This document shows positions 1 through 8,680 of a DNA stretch of 64,000 nt, in pieces (within the stretch, counting starts at the first letter, position 1; every line of letters starts with the position of its first letter). The DNA is from Streptomyces iranensis (lineage in GTDB: Bacteria > Actinomycetota > Actinomycetes > Streptomycetales > Streptomycetaceae), in the NCBI RefSeq assembly GCF_017874715.1, contig NZ_JAGGLR010000011.1:299774-363773 (forward strand), written 5' to 3'. The position numbers and the translations under genes are program-made. Under the pieces are notes generated by a model. It was not told the origin of the DNA, searched no databases, and worked only from the letters and a program-made list of their open reading frames with translations.

Positions 1-306
1 GACGTCATCGGCACGAAGGTGCGCGCGCTGGCCGACCGCGGCGCCGTGCGTGACCTCATCGACGTCCACGCAGCTTCCCGCCTCCACACCACCGCGGATC
101 TGGAGCGACTCGGCCGCCGCCACGCCCGCGACGAGTTCTGTCTCGAGGATCTCCAGGCGCGTCTGGCGGGTGCGGAGTGGTACGAGGACGAGGAATTCAT
201 CGCCTACGGCCTTACCGAGGCGGACACGGACACCCTGCGAGCCTGGGCTCGGGACTGGGCCGACGACCTTACCCAGCGGCTGCACGAGGAGCCCACGGAC
301 GACTGA
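1..306 (+). CDS. AbiEii/AbiGii-type nucleotidyltransferase, C-terminal part
   Basis: This is the last 101 codons of a gene that begins before the window; the frame is open from base 1 and stops with TGA at 304-306. The tail contains KVRALADRGAVRDLIDVHA, which resembles the conserved segment of AbiEii/AbiGii-toxin-like nucleotidyltransferases, where a Lys and an Arg-Asp pair lie after the nucleotidyltransferase core. Such proteins transfer nucleotides to RNA or protein targets, and some are toxins of type IV toxin-antitoxin pairs. The catalytic G-S and D-x-D motifs lie outside the window, and no antitoxin can be judged. The family call is likely; a toxin role is not shown. Confidence 0.6.
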   Translation, partial: DVIGTKVRALADRGAVRDLIDVHAASRLHTTADLERLGRRHARDEFCLEDLQARLAGAEWYEDEEFIAYGLTEADTDTLRAWARDWADDLTQRLHEEPTDD

Positions 307-344
307 TCGGCCTTGTCCGGGGACTCGGCCCCGCCGGGGACCGG

Positions 345-983
345 TCACCCGAAGACCGCGTCGTGGAACGCGATTTCCGCCTCCAGCATGCCGGTGAACC
401 AGCGGGTCAGCCGCTCCTGGGGGATGTCGTCCGGCAGGGCGTCGACCTCCGCCGCGAGAGCCCGTACCCCGTCCCGGAACGCCTGGTCGGCGTGGAGCGC
501 CACCCAGGCGCTCATCGCGCCGTCGGGGACGGCGCCGTGCTCATGTGCCCGGGTGCACCAGGTGAGGTAGAGCCTCTCCGCGGCGAACAGCATGGTCATC
601 ACCGCCGGGTAGCCGCCTTCGCGCGCCACGTCGAGCGCGTACCGCGACAGCACCTCGGCCCGCCGGGCGGCGTCCGGCCGGGCGGGGACGGGCCAGGCGG
701 CGCGGGTTTCGCGGAAGTAGTCCGCCTGGGTGGTGGTCAGCGCGTGGACCGCACGGGCGTTGCGCTCCAGCGCCGTCCGGCCGGGGGCGCCCCACACGGC
801 CAGTCCGTGCAGCCGGGTGGCCGTCTCCACGAACGCGGCCTCGATCTCCAGGTAGTCGGCGTAGTCGGCGTCGCTGATCGTGCCGGCCGTGACCTCGGTG
901 ACGAAGCGCATGCGCAGCGCCTGTTCCATGACCGGTGCGGCGGCCTTCAGGAGCCGCTCGGACCGGCTCACCGGGAGAGCCAT
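345..983 (-). CDS. TenA/thiaminase II-family protein (TenA_E-like)
   Basis: A 212-residue helical protein of TENA/THI-4 type. Family members hydrolyse thiamine breakdown products such as aminopyrimidines. The active-site Cys segment of classical TenA is replaced by MLFAAERLYLTW near residues 131-142, as in the TenA_E subgroup. The C-terminal acidic helix (LEAEIAFHDAVF) that carries the conserved catalytic Glu is kept. The ATG at 983 was chosen because it begins the family-like region; it overlaps the end of the upstream GATase-like gene by 16 bp, so the two are probably translationally coupled. It is the last gene of an eight-gene operon with a sugar-type importer, so its substrate may be the imported compound rather than a thiamine fragment; that is inference. 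Confidence 0.75.
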   Translation of the reverse strand: MALPVSRSERLLKAAAPVMEQALRMRFVTEVTAGTISDADYADYLEIEAAFVETATRLHGLAVWGAPGRTALERNARAVHALTTTQADYFRETRAAWPVPARPDAARRAEVLSRYALDVAREGGYPAVMTMLFAAERLYLTWCTRAHEHGAVPDGAMSAWVALHADQAFRDGVRALAAEVDALPDDIPQERLTRWFTGMLEAEIAFHDAVFG

Positions 984-1714
984 TCGACGAGGCCGCCGAA
1001 GACCCGGGCGTAGCCGTCCCACTGCTCGCAGAACGCCGCGGGCGCCCAGTGCGGGGAGCAGTCGGAGGTGAAGACGGCCGAGCGTCCCGCGCCGTATTCC
1101 GCCACCGCCACCAGGGGGTCGCCGCCCAGGGTGGCCAGGACGTCGGCCCCCGGCCGTGGCCGGACGCGGTTGTAGCCGAGCAGCGGCGGCCATTCGCCGG
1201 TCACCCCGCCGAGGGCGGGATGGCCGGTACCGACGGCCGACGGGCGGCCACCCGCGGGGAGTTCGACGCGGTCGTCCTCGGGCAGCAGCTCGACCGGCAG
1301 CACCTCGTGCAGCGCGGTGTTGCGGTAGGCGGCCTTGCCCTCGAAGCCGGTGAAGGAGAGATAGCCGCCGACCATCAGCAGCCCGCCGCCGTCGCCGACC
1401 CATCCGCGCAGTGCGTCGATCCGGTCGGCCCCCGGCGTGCCCCGCTCGAACACCTCGGGGGAGAGCTGGAGGGAGTTCGCCCCGATGTCGGAGAGGATGA
1501 CGACGTCGTAGCCGGCGAGCGCCTCGGCATCGCCCGGGAACTGCCCGGGTACCAGATGCGCGGGCAGGTGCGTGACCTCGTGCCCGCGGCCCTCCAGCGC
1601 CCGGCGCAACGGCTCGACTCCGGTCACATAGGTACTGGTGGTGAACGAGTCGACCCCCTTGATGTGTGTGGACTGGGAGATCCAGCTCTCACCGGCTATC
1701 AGGACGCGGCTCAC
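968..1714 (-). CDS. class I glutamine amidotransferase-like fold protein
   Basis: A 248-residue single-domain protein starting VSRVLIAGESW, with flavodoxin-like beta strands (LAGYDVVILSDIG, GGLLMVGGY) typical of ThuA/STM3548-type glutamine amidotransferase-like proteins. The loop where a nucleophilic Cys would sit reads GGYLSFTG, with no Cys, so glutaminase activity is unlikely and the biochemical role is unknown. The GTG at 1714 is preferred over more upstream starts because AAGGAG lies 6 nt in front of it. It lies 55 bp after the phosphotriesterase-like gene and overlaps the TenA-like gene. ThuA-like proteins often occur with sugar-uptake genes, which fits this operon. Confidence 0.75.
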   Translation of the reverse strand: MSRVLIAGESWISQSTHIKGVDSFTTSTYVTGVEPLRRALEGRGHEVTHLPAHLVPGQFPGDAEALAGYDVVILSDIGANSLQLSPEVFERGTPGADRIDALRGWVGDGGGLLMVGGYLSFTGFEGKAAYRNTALHEVLPVELLPEDDRVELPAGGRPSAVGTGHPALGGVTGEWPPLLGYNRVRPRPGADVLATLGGDPLVAVAEYGAGRSAVFTSDCSPHWAPAAFCEQWDGYARVFGGLVEWLSR

Positions 1715-1769
1715 AGGGTGCTCCTTCGTAACGGGGATGGGGCGAAACGCCGGGACGGTGGTCAGGACG

Positions 1770-2825
1770 TCAGGACGCGGCGGCGTGCTCGAAGAGCCGG
1801 GCCGGGTTGGTGTGCAGCAGGCCCGCGGCGGTCCGCCGGGGCACGCTGTGCTCGACGAGCCGGGAGAGGAACAGCTCCGGCACATAGCGGAAGCCGTTGC
1901 CGCCGTAGGCGGTGAGCATGCTCTTGAGGAACACGTCGTGGCTGAGCAGCAGCCGGTCGCCGTGTCCGCGGGCGATGAGCCCGGCGATCGCGTGCGCCGT
2001 TTCGTGGGGTGCCGGGGACTGCCCCTCGCCGGGGTAGCGGAACGGCATGCCGATCATGTCGAATTCGAGCCAGACGCCGCGGTCGGCCACCGACCGCTGA
2101 TAGTCCGGGTCGGCGTGCGAGGGGTCCATATGGCACAGCACCACGGCGGCCGGCGCCACCCCGTACTCGCCCAGTACCAGGTCGAGGACTTCGTGGGCGC
2201 GGCGCTGCCAGCCGGGCAGATGGACGTAGAGCGGGACACCGGTCTCGCGCTGGGTGCGCGCGGCGGCGCGCAGCGCGGTGTGCTCCCCCTCGGTGAACCG
2301 CGGGGAGACCCCGATCTCGCCGATGACGCCCGGCCGGATCCCGGTGCCGTCGGCTCCCTCGGTGAACTCGGCCAGCAACGCGACGGCGAGGCCGCGCTCG
2401 TCCGCCGGCGACAGTGGCCGGGGATGGTAGGGCTCCAGATACCAGCCGCTGCCCATGACCACACGTACGCCGCTGTCCTCGGAGAACGCGCGCAGCGCCG
2501 CCGGGTCGCGGCCCAGTCCGCCCGGGGTGACGTCGACGATCGTGCCGCCCCCGGCGGCGGCGAACGCGCGCAGGTCGGCCAGCATCCCTTCGGTGTCGTC
2601 GAGCACACAGTGGTCGAGGCAGGCGTAGGGCTGCTCGCGCAGCAGCCAGGCCAGTTCGGGTGTGGTGCGGGCGTCGCGCAGCTGGCCGAGCCGGGGGTCG
2701 GCCGGGGTGGTGACGGCCTTGCGGACGTCGTTGCGCAGATGCTCATGGGTGAGGGTGAGGCCGAGCCCGGTGCTGGGCACGGGCCCGGTCACCGTGGTCA
2801 CGGTGCTGGGGGAGGGGCCGCTCAT
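1770..2825 (-). CDS. phosphotriesterase-family metal hydrolase (lactonase-like)
   Basis: A 351-residue amidohydrolase-superfamily protein. Metal ligands are visible in order: H27-x-H29 in LTLTHEHLRND, a Glu in VIGEIGVSP where many relatives have the bridging carboxylated Lys, His in PLYVHLPG, His in LCHMDPSHAD, and Asp in LLLSHDVF. Bacterial relatives (PTE-like COG1735) hydrolyse lactones or phospholactones more often than phosphotriesters. The start ATG overlaps the permease stop as ATGA (2822-2825), so the genes are translationally coupled. Next to a PfkB kinase and sugar-type importer it most plausibly opens a lactone or related ring of the imported substrate; this is inference. Confidence 0.85.
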   Translation of the reverse strand: MSGPSPSTVTTVTGPVPSTGLGLTLTHEHLRNDVRKAVTTPADPRLGQLRDARTTPELAWLLREQPYACLDHCVLDDTEGMLADLRAFAAAGGGTIVDVTPGGLGRDPAALRAFSEDSGVRVVMGSGWYLEPYHPRPLSPADERGLAVALLAEFTEGADGTGIRPGVIGEIGVSPRFTEGEHTALRAAARTQRETGVPLYVHLPGWQRRAHEVLDLVLGEYGVAPAAVVLCHMDPSHADPDYQRSVADRGVWLEFDMIGMPFRYPGEGQSPAPHETAHAIAGLIARGHGDRLLLSHDVFLKSMLTAYGGNGFRYVPELFLSRLVEHSVPRRTAAGLLHTNPARLFEHAAAS

Positions 2826-3841
2826 GAGCGGCCCGTCAGATGGGTGAACAGGTCGGCCATCGCCCGGCCGCGCAGGTTGAGCCAGATCGCGGCGAGCAGC
2901 ACCAGTCCGGTGACGATGGGGGTGAGGAACGGGCTCACGCCGAGCAGGTTGAGGCCGTTGGCGATGACTCCGGTGATGAGGGCGCCGATGACGGTGCCGA
3001 GCACGGTGCCCCGGCCGCCGAACAGATTGGTGCCGCCGAGCACGACCGCGGCGATCACGGTGAGCTCGAAACCCTGTCCGGAGTTGGCGGAGCCGGACCC
3101 CAGCCGGGCCGCGGTGAGCAGCCCGGCGATTCCGGCGGCCACTCCGGTCAGCATCAAGGTGATCATCTTGATCCGGGCGGTGTTCACCCCGGCCCGCCGC
3201 ACGGACTCCTCCTGGGAGCCGATCCCGTTGACGTAGGAGCCGAACGGCAGCTTCGACAGCAGGACCGCACCTACGGCGACCGTGGCCAGGGCGATCCAGG
3301 CCAGTGCGGACAGTCCGAGGAAGGAGGCGTCGCCGAGCTTGGCCACGAAGAGCCGGGCGTCGATGGGGACGGAGAACCCCTTGGTCCACAGCTGTGCCAG
3401 ACCGCGGACGACCGACATGGTGGCGAGGGTGACGATGAACGGGGGGATCTTCTGATACGCCGACAGCCATCCGTTGACGGCACCCCAGAAGAGCCCGGCG
3501 AGCAGCGCCACGACGATCACCACGGAGGAGTCCCAGCCGGCCTGCAGCATCTCGGCGGCGCAGGTGGCGGTGAACGCGAGGATCGATCCCACGGACAGGT
3601 CGATCTGACCGGTGCTGATCACGAAGGTCATGGCGACCGCCACGATCAGGGTGATCGCCACCTGGGTGGCCAGGTTGGACAGGTTGTTGAAGGTCAGGAA
3701 GTTGGGGGCGGCGATGCCGAAGCCGAGGAAGAGCGCGACTCCCACGCCGAGCATGGCCAGGGTGGCCTTGTTGGCGCGCTGCCAGCGGCCCGGGGGCCGG
3801 CCCAGTACGGCGGTGGGGCGCGTCGCGGTGTCGGCGCTCAT
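2822..3841 (-). CDS. ribose-type ABC transporter permease
   Basis: A 339-residue integral membrane protein with about eight to ten hydrophobic segments and the RbsC/XylH-family region (LVGSILAF-type loop, here DLSVGSILAFTATCAAEM, and GGTNLFGGRGTVLGT). It forms the membrane channel of a CUT2-class importer for sugars, nucleosides or autoinducer-like molecules. It lies between its ATPase (1 bp gap) and the phosphotriesterase-like gene, which it overlaps by 4 bp. The start ATG is at 3841. Only one permease gene is present, as expected for a homodimeric CUT2 channel. Confidence 0.92.
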   Translation of the reverse strand: MSADTATRPTAVLGRPPGRWQRANKATLAMLGVGVALFLGFGIAAPNFLTFNNLSNLATQVAITLIVAVAMTFVISTGQIDLSVGSILAFTATCAAEMLQAGWDSSVVIVVALLAGLFWGAVNGWLSAYQKIPPFIVTLATMSVVRGLAQLWTKGFSVPIDARLFVAKLGDASFLGLSALAWIALATVAVGAVLLSKLPFGSYVNGIGSQEESVRRAGVNTARIKMITLMLTGVAAGIAGLLTAARLGSGSANSGQGFELTVIAAVVLGGTNLFGGRGTVLGTVIGALITGVIANGLNLLGVSPFLTPIVTGLVLLAAIWLNLRGRAMADLFTHLTGRS

Positions 3842-3842
3842 A

Positions 3843-4610
3843 TCAGGCCACCTCCTCGGTGCCGGGCCCGCCGTTCGTGGCGCCGGATCGGGTGATCATG
3901 GCGACGAGCCGTTCGATGTCGAGATCGGAGATCGGGGCGTCCTCGACGCTGCGTCCCTCGTACATCACGGTGATCCGGTCGCAGACCTCGAACAGGTCCT
4001 GCAGCCGGTGGGTGATCAGGATGACGCCGACGCCCTGGGCGGCGACGTCGCGGATCATCTTCAGCACCTGCCGGACCTCGGCGACGGCGAGGGCGGCGGT
4101 GGGCTCGTCCAGGATCAGCACGCGCGGGCGGAACGACACCGCACGGGCGATCGCCACGGCCTGCCGCTGCCCTCCGGACAGCTCGCCGATCTCCTGGTAG
4201 GTGGACTTCACCCGGACGTGCAGCTCGGAGAGGGTTTCGGCCGCTCGGGCGTGCATCGTCGCGCGGTCGATGAAGGGGCCCCTGCGCGGTTCACGGCCGA
4301 GGAACAGATTGCTGGCCACATCGAGGGTGTCGCACAGAGCGAGGTCCTGGTAGACGATGCCGACCCGCTCGCGGCGGGCGTCGGCGGGGCTGGTGAAGCG
4401 GACGTCGCGGCCGTCGATGGAGATCTGCCCGCTGTCGTGCTGGACCGCACCGGCCAGGACCTTCATCAGGGTCGACTTCCCGGCGCCGTTGTCGCCGACC
4501 AGGCCGAGCACCTCGCCCGGGGCCAGGGTCAGGTCGACGCCGCGCAGCGAGCGGACGGCGCCGAACGATTTGGTGATTCCTCGCAGGGAGACCAGCGCGC
4601 TCTCGCCCAT
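3843..4610 (-). CDS. ribose-type ABC transporter ATP-binding protein (single domain)
   Basis: A 255-residue ATPase with Walker A GDNGAGKST (about residues 38-46), signature LSGGQRQAVAIARA, Walker B VLILDEPTAAL and H-loop ILITHR. It powers the importer formed with the adjacent permease and binding protein. Unlike RbsA or XylG, which carry two fused ATPase domains, this is a single domain, the form common in actinobacterial and FrcA-like CUT2 systems. The ATG at 4610 shares a base with the stop of the binding-protein gene (TGATG), indicating coupled translation. Confidence 0.92.
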   Translation of the reverse strand: MGESALVSLRGITKSFGAVRSLRGVDLTLAPGEVLGLVGDNGAGKSTLMKVLAGAVQHDSGQISIDGRDVRFTSPADARRERVGIVYQDLALCDTLDVASNLFLGREPRRGPFIDRATMHARAAETLSELHVRVKSTYQEIGELSGGQRQAVAIARAVSFRPRVLILDEPTAALAVAEVRQVLKMIRDVAAQGVGVILITHRLQDLFEVCDRITVMYEGRSVEDAPISDLDIERLVAMITRSGATNGGPGTEEVA

Positions 4611-5620
4611 CACTTCTCCAGGTAGTAGAGGTAGTCCTTGACGTTGTCCGGTGTCACCAGCTGGGTGGGGACGGGCACCTGCCGGCGGGTGGTGCGGCCG
4701 CAGGCCAGGTCGATCGCGGAATTCATGGCCTCGTAGCCGAACCGGAAGGTGTTCTGCTGCAGCACACCGGTGATCCAGCCGGCCCGCAGCCCGTCGACGG
4801 CCTGGCTGGACAGGTCCCATCCGACGACCTTGAGGTCCTTGGTGCGGTGCTGGCTGACCACGGCGGCGGCCAGGCCGATCAGGGCGGGCTCGCCGGTGGC
4901 GTAGGCGTACTTCAGCCCGGGGTCGCGGGTGAGCAGGTTCTCGGCGGCGGTCTGGGCGTTCTCCTGGATGTTGCGGCCGTCGACCACGTTCTGGATCTTC
5001 ATGCCCTTGGCGGTGACGGTGTTGGTGAATCCTTTCTGCCGCTCGTTCTGGATGGTGCTGTTGAGCGCGCCGACGACGCCGATCCCACCGCGGTTGCCGG
5101 CCGTCTTCAGCAGGGCCTCGCCGATCCGCCGGCCGCCTTCCGCGTTGCCGACGCCGACCTGGGCGGAGACCGCGGGGTCGTCGACGGTGGCGTCCACGGC
5201 GACGACCGGCACGCCCGCCGCCTTGGCCCGGCGGATGGCGGGCTTGATGCCCTCGGTGTCGACCGCGTCCACGATGACGGCGTCGTAGTGGTTGGCCACC
5301 AGGTCGTCGATGGCGTTGGACTGGGTGGCGGAGTCGTCGTTGCCGTTGACGATCTGGGTTTTGACCCCGGCCTTGCGGGCCACGGTCCGGGCGCCGGTGT
5401 TGATCTGGTTGAAGAACAGCGCCTGGAGGTTGATGGGCACGATACCGATCTTCGGAGCGTGGCCGCGGACGGTACAGGACCGGGCGACCTCCGCGGGCGG
5501 CGGCGGGCCCTGCTCGGTGGACTTCTTCTCGGCCGCCATCTCGCGGCGGGCCTGGGTGTCGCAGCCGACGGTCGTCAGCAGCAGGCCCAGCGCGACCACG
5601 GCCGTCACTTTCTGGCGCAT
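4610..5620 (-). CDS. ribose-type substrate-binding lipoprotein
   Basis: A 336-residue periplasmic-binding-protein family member. The signal peptide ends in a lipobox (LTTVGC, Cys20), so it should be anchored to the outer face of the membrane. The mature part has the RbsB-like core: IGIVPINLQALFFNQI, a DAVIVDAVDTEGI strand-turn and GVPVVAVDATVDDPAV. It captures the substrate for the importer. The ATG at 5620 is preceded by AGGAGA-like purines. It lies 15 bp after the kinase gene. Confidence 0.92.
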   Translation of the reverse strand: MRQKVTAVVALGLLLTTVGCDTQARREMAAEKKSTEQGPPPPAEVARSCTVRGHAPKIGIVPINLQALFFNQINTGARTVARKAGVKTQIVNGNDDSATQSNAIDDLVANHYDAVIVDAVDTEGIKPAIRRAKAAGVPVVAVDATVDDPAVSAQVGVGNAEGGRRIGEALLKTAGNRGGIGVVGALNSTIQNERQKGFTNTVTAKGMKIQNVVDGRNIQENAQTAAENLLTRDPGLKYAYATGEPALIGLAAAVVSQHRTKDLKVVGWDLSSQAVDGLRAGWITGVLQQNTFRFGYEAMNSAIDLACGRTTRRQVPVPTQLVTPDNVKDYLYYLEK

Positions 5621-5635
5621 CTGCTTCTCCTTGTC

Positions 5636-6574
5636 CTACCTGGTGCGGGTCGGCTCCGGGGTTCCGGGGGTGGGATGGGCCGCGAGCCAGGAGTCGATGG
5701 CCCGCCGGTCGGGCAGCCCGTCACGGGCGCCGGGCCGGGTACAGGACAGACCGGCGGCGACGGCGGCGAAGCGCGCCGCCTCCAGCGGGGACCGGCCCCG
5801 GTCCAGTTCGGCGCAGTATGCGCCGGTGAAGCAGTCTCCGGCCCCGGTGGCGTCGACCGTGTCCACCTCGATCGCCGGACCGTCGTGGCGTTCACCGGCC
5901 GGGGTCAGCAGGGTCCAGCCGCGCGAACCGTCGGTCACGACCAGATGGACGTCCATGTCGGCGGCGGCCCGGACCAGGGCCGGTTCTCCGCCCAGCAGCG
6001 CGACGGCCAGCGGCCGGCCGACGACGGCGTGATCGGCCGCGGACAGCGCGGTGCGCATCGCCTCCGCCCGGTCGCAGCCGTCGAGGTCCACCACCAGGCC
6101 CGGTCCGGGCGTCCCGGGCGGGGCGTCGGCGGCGGCCTCGGCCAGCGCGGCGGCGGCCTCGGGGAAGCGGTAGCCGTCGAGGTAGAGCCAGTCCGCCCCG
6201 GCCTCGCGCGCGGCCCGTACCGTACGGATGATGTGCCGGGCGTCCAGCTCGTCGTCCTGGCTGATCACGGCGCGTTCGCCGTCCGGGGTGAGCAGCACGA
6301 CGGCGGTGGTGAGGGTACCGGTGCGGGCGGTCCAGTCGGTGCGGACCCCGTCGGCGGCGAGTGCGGCGAGGAACGCCGTGCTCCGCGGCTCCGGTCCGAC
6401 CACACCGGCGAACCACGCGTCGGCCCCGGTCCGGGCCGCGGCCGCCGAGGCGTTGGCGGCCATCCCGCCGTGGCCGTGGCGGATGGCGGTCGCCTGCACG
6501 CGGTCACCGGGAGCGGGCAGCGCCGGCACACCGACGGTCAGGTCGATGTTGGCGTACCCGCAGAAGACGATCAC
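5636..6574 (-). CDS. PfkB-family carbohydrate/nucleoside kinase
   Basis: A 312-residue ribokinase-fold kinase. The N-terminal GHGGMAANASAAAARTGAD is the substrate-side PfkB signature. DTVDATGAGDCFTGAYC near the C terminus carries the GAGD anion hole and catalytic Asp. It should phosphorylate the imported sugar, nucleoside or ring-opened product with ATP. The GTG at 6574 overlaps the stop of the BtpA-like gene as GTGA. Substrate cannot be assigned; family members act on ribose, ketohexoses, adenosine, pseudouridine and HMP. Confidence 0.88.
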   Translation of the reverse strand: MIVFCGYANIDLTVGVPALPAPGDRVQATAIRHGHGGMAANASAAAARTGADAWFAGVVGPEPRSTAFLAALAADGVRTDWTARTGTLTTAVVLLTPDGERAVISQDDELDARHIIRTVRAAREAGADWLYLDGYRFPEAAAALAEAAADAPPGTPGPGLVVDLDGCDRAEAMRTALSAADHAVVGRPLAVALLGGEPALVRAAADMDVHLVVTDGSRGWTLLTPAGERHDGPAIEVDTVDATGAGDCFTGAYCAELDRGRSPLEAARFAAVAAGLSCTRPGARDGLPDRRAIDSWLAAHPTPGTPEPTRTR

Positions 6575-7455
6575 GGGAGCACCACTCCGGCCTTGGCCGC
6601 CGCGGTGGTCAGCTCGCGGACCTTGGCCCGGTCGGCCCGGCCCCACCAGCGGCCGTTGTCCTTCACCGAGGACGCGACGATCACCCCGTCGCAGGCGGGC
6701 AGCAGGCCGCCGATGTTGGCAGCGGTGATACCGGAGCCGATCACCACCGGCAGGGTGGTGTGGGCGGAGATGCCCTCGACCTCCTCCAGTGAGGCGGCGT
6801 CCCCGGTCCGGGAGCCGGTGGCGATCAGCACATCGGCGCCGAAGAACTCGGCGTCCTCGGTCTGTTCGGCCAGTGTGCGGTCGGCGACGATGGCGTGCGA
6901 GCCGTGCTTGACGTGCACATCGGCGAAGACCTTGACCGGGCCGGCGCCGATCCGGCTGCGATAGCGGCTGGCGTGTGCCGACTGGCCCTCGATGATGCCC
7001 TCGTTGGCGACATAGGCGTTGGCCCACTGGTTGACCCGTACGAATCCGCCGCCGCCGGACCAGGCGGAGGCGATGGAGCACTCGGCGGCGTTGGACAGCA
7101 CGCTGACCCCGAGCCTGCCGCCGGCGCCCTCCAGCACGGCGTGCCGCACCCGGTCGGTCACCACGGCCATCGCCGCCGATGTCTCATAACCGTGTTCGCC
7201 CGGTTTGAGGAACGGGATGTCCCAGTGGTTCTCCACGATCAGCCCGTGGCAGCCGCCCTCCAGATAGGCCCGCGCCTCCTCGACCGCGAAGGCGCAGATC
7301 TCGTCCAGCGGGGCGCCCTCGTAATGCGGGCTGCCGGGCAGCGGCGGCAGGTGCACCACGCCGATGACGACCTTCGGGGTGCCGAACAGCTCCTTGACCG
7401 CGTTCGGCCGGGGCGGGAACACCCCAAGGCCGCTCGTGCTCCCGGACGTCGTCAT
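6571..7455 (-). CDS. BtpA/SgcQ-family TIM-barrel protein
   Basis: A 294-residue protein of the BtpA/SgcQ family: VVIGVVHLPPLPGSPHYEG near the N terminus, GLIVENHWDIPF, then VKVFADVHVKHGSHA and LPVVIGSGITAANIG toward the C terminus, all in TIM-barrel strand-end style. Cyanobacterial BtpA is needed for photosystem I stability; SgcQ lies in the E. coli sgc sugar operon. No reaction is firmly established. It is the first gene of the operon, with GAGGTGG ahead of the ATG at 7455 and a LacI-type operator immediately upstream, so repression would silence the whole eight-gene unit. Confidence 0.88.
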   Translation of the reverse strand: MTTSGSTSGLGVFPPRPNAVKELFGTPKVVIGVVHLPPLPGSPHYEGAPLDEICAFAVEEARAYLEGGCHGLIVENHWDIPFLKPGEHGYETSAAMAVVTDRVRHAVLEGAGGRLGVSVLSNAAECSIASAWSGGGGFVRVNQWANAYVANEGIIEGQSAHASRYRSRIGAGPVKVFADVHVKHGSHAIVADRTLAEQTEDAEFFGADVLIATGSRTGDAASLEEVEGISAHTTLPVVIGSGITAANIGGLLPACDGVIVASSVKDNGRWWGRADRAKVRELTTAAAKAGVVLP

Positions 7456-7468
7456 CGCGCCACCTCAA

Positions 7469-7482
7469 TGCAATCGATTACA
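7469..7482. promoter_or_regulatory. LacI-type operator in front of the BtpA-like operon
   Basis: TGCAATCGATTACA, a near-palindrome centred on AATCGATT, lies 14 bp upstream of the BtpA-like ATG, next to its ribosome-binding site. Its reverse complement recurs at 7603-7615. The form matches LacI/GalR-family operators, with a central CG. Confidence 0.75.
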
Positions 7483-7602
7483 GTCGAGTTGCGGAGGACC
7501 GTAGGCAGGGGTCAGCTGCCGTGTCAAGGCTCTATGCTGATTCAACGCGTCAGGTCACATCGGTGTTGGAGCCAGGTGACCGCCATGTTTCCCGGCAGGA
7601 AG

Positions 7603-7615
7603 GTAATCGATTGCA
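7603..7615. promoter_or_regulatory. LacI-type operator over the regulator start codon
   Basis: GTAATCGATTGCA is the exact reverse complement of bases 7469-7481. It includes the TTG proposed as the start codon of the LacI gene and the spacer after its AGGAAGG ribosome-binding site. Binding here would block expression of the repressor itself, by roadblock or by occluding the promoter. Confidence 0.7.
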
Positions 7616-8648
7616 ACGGGTCACGATCGCTCAGGTCGCCGAGCGGGCCGGTGTCTCCACCGCCACCGTGTCGCGGGTGCTCTCCCGCCGGGGCCAGGTC
7701 TCGGCCGCGGTCGAACGCAAGGTCCGCCGCGCCGCCGACGACCTGGGATACCAGGTCAATGTCATCGCCAGGGCACTGCGCAACAGTCGTACCGACACCG
7801 TGGGGATGGTCGTGCCCAGCATCACCAACCCGTTCTTCACCTCCCTGGTGGAGAGCGTGGAACACGCCCTGGGGAAGGAGGGCAAGGAACTGTTCCTGTG
7901 CGACGCGCGCTCCGACCCGCGGATCGAGGCGCGCCGGCTGGCCTCGCTCGCCGCGCGCAACGTCGACGGCATCATCGTCAGCCCGAGCCATGGCGTCGAC
8001 AGCCGGCCCGCCGTGCAGCAGACCGCGGACCGGCTGCCGCTCGTCCAGCTCGACCGGTTCGTCGACGGCACCACCACCGACTGGGTGGGCGTCGACGACG
8101 TCGCCGCGATGCGGCAGGTCATGGACCACCTCCACGACGGCGGGGCACGGTCGGCGGCCTTCATCGGCTCGCTGATGACCCACTCCTCCACGGAGCAGCG
8201 GTTCGCCGGGTTCCGGCGGCGCGCCGAGGAGCTGAACATCGAGGTCAAGCCGGACCAGGTGCTGCTCGGGGACTACAGCGTGGAGTGGGGCGAGGCAGCC
8301 GTGGCCCGGCTGATCGCGGAGGGCGGCCTGCCGGACGCGCTCGTATGCGCCGACGACCTGATCGCGCTCGGGGCCACCCGCGCGTGCCGGGCCCACGGTT
8401 TCGTGGTGCCCCAGCAGGTGCAGGTGACCGGCTACGACGACATCGAGTTCTCCCGGCTGGCCGAACCGGCCCTGACCACGGTCCATCAGCCCCGCGACCG
8501 GATCGCCGCGGAGGCGGTACGGCTGCTGGCCGCGGCGAGCCTGGCCAAGGACGCCGAGCGCGGTCCGCACGCGCGGATCTCACTCGTGCCGACCCTGGTC
8601 GTGCGCGACAGCACCCGGGCCACGCAAACGCCCCCGGACCGCATATGA
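7611..8648 (+). CDS. LacI-family transcriptional repressor
   Basis: A 345-residue regulator with the N-terminal LacI helix-turn-helix and hinge (TIAQVAERAGVSTATVSRVL) followed by a periplasmic-binding-protein-like effector domain. The family signature GYDDIEFSRLAEPALTTVHQP lies near residues 265-290. The TTG at 7611 was chosen because AGGAAGG lies 7 nt upstream and the protein then begins directly before the HTH, as usual; a GTG at 7521 would add an atypical 30-residue leader. It is divergent from the importer operon and most likely represses both it and itself through the paired operators. Confidence 0.9.
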   Translation: MQRVTIAQVAERAGVSTATVSRVLSRRGQVSAAVERKVRRAADDLGYQVNVIARALRNSRTDTVGMVVPSITNPFFTSLVESVEHALGKEGKELFLCDARSDPRIEARRLASLAARNVDGIIVSPSHGVDSRPAVQQTADRLPLVQLDRFVDGTTTDWVGVDDVAAMRQVMDHLHDGGARSAAFIGSLMTHSSTEQRFAGFRRRAEELNIEVKPDQVLLGDYSVEWGEAAVARLIAEGGLPDALVCADDLIALGATRACRAHGFVVPQQVQVTGYDDIEFSRLAEPALTTVHQPRDRIAAEAVRLLAAASLAKDAERGPHARISLVPTLVVRDSTRATQTPPDRI

Positions 8649-8680
8649 CGGCGACTCACCACAACCCGAGGAGGACCCCG

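Noticed and set aside
1..306. Toxin-antitoxin pair
   Set aside because: Only the end of an AbiEii-like gene is visible; the antitoxin position is outside the window.
4847..6964. 705-codon plus-strand frame over the binding protein and PfkB genes
   Set aside because: Antisense artefact with Gly/Val/Asp-rich sequence and no motifs.
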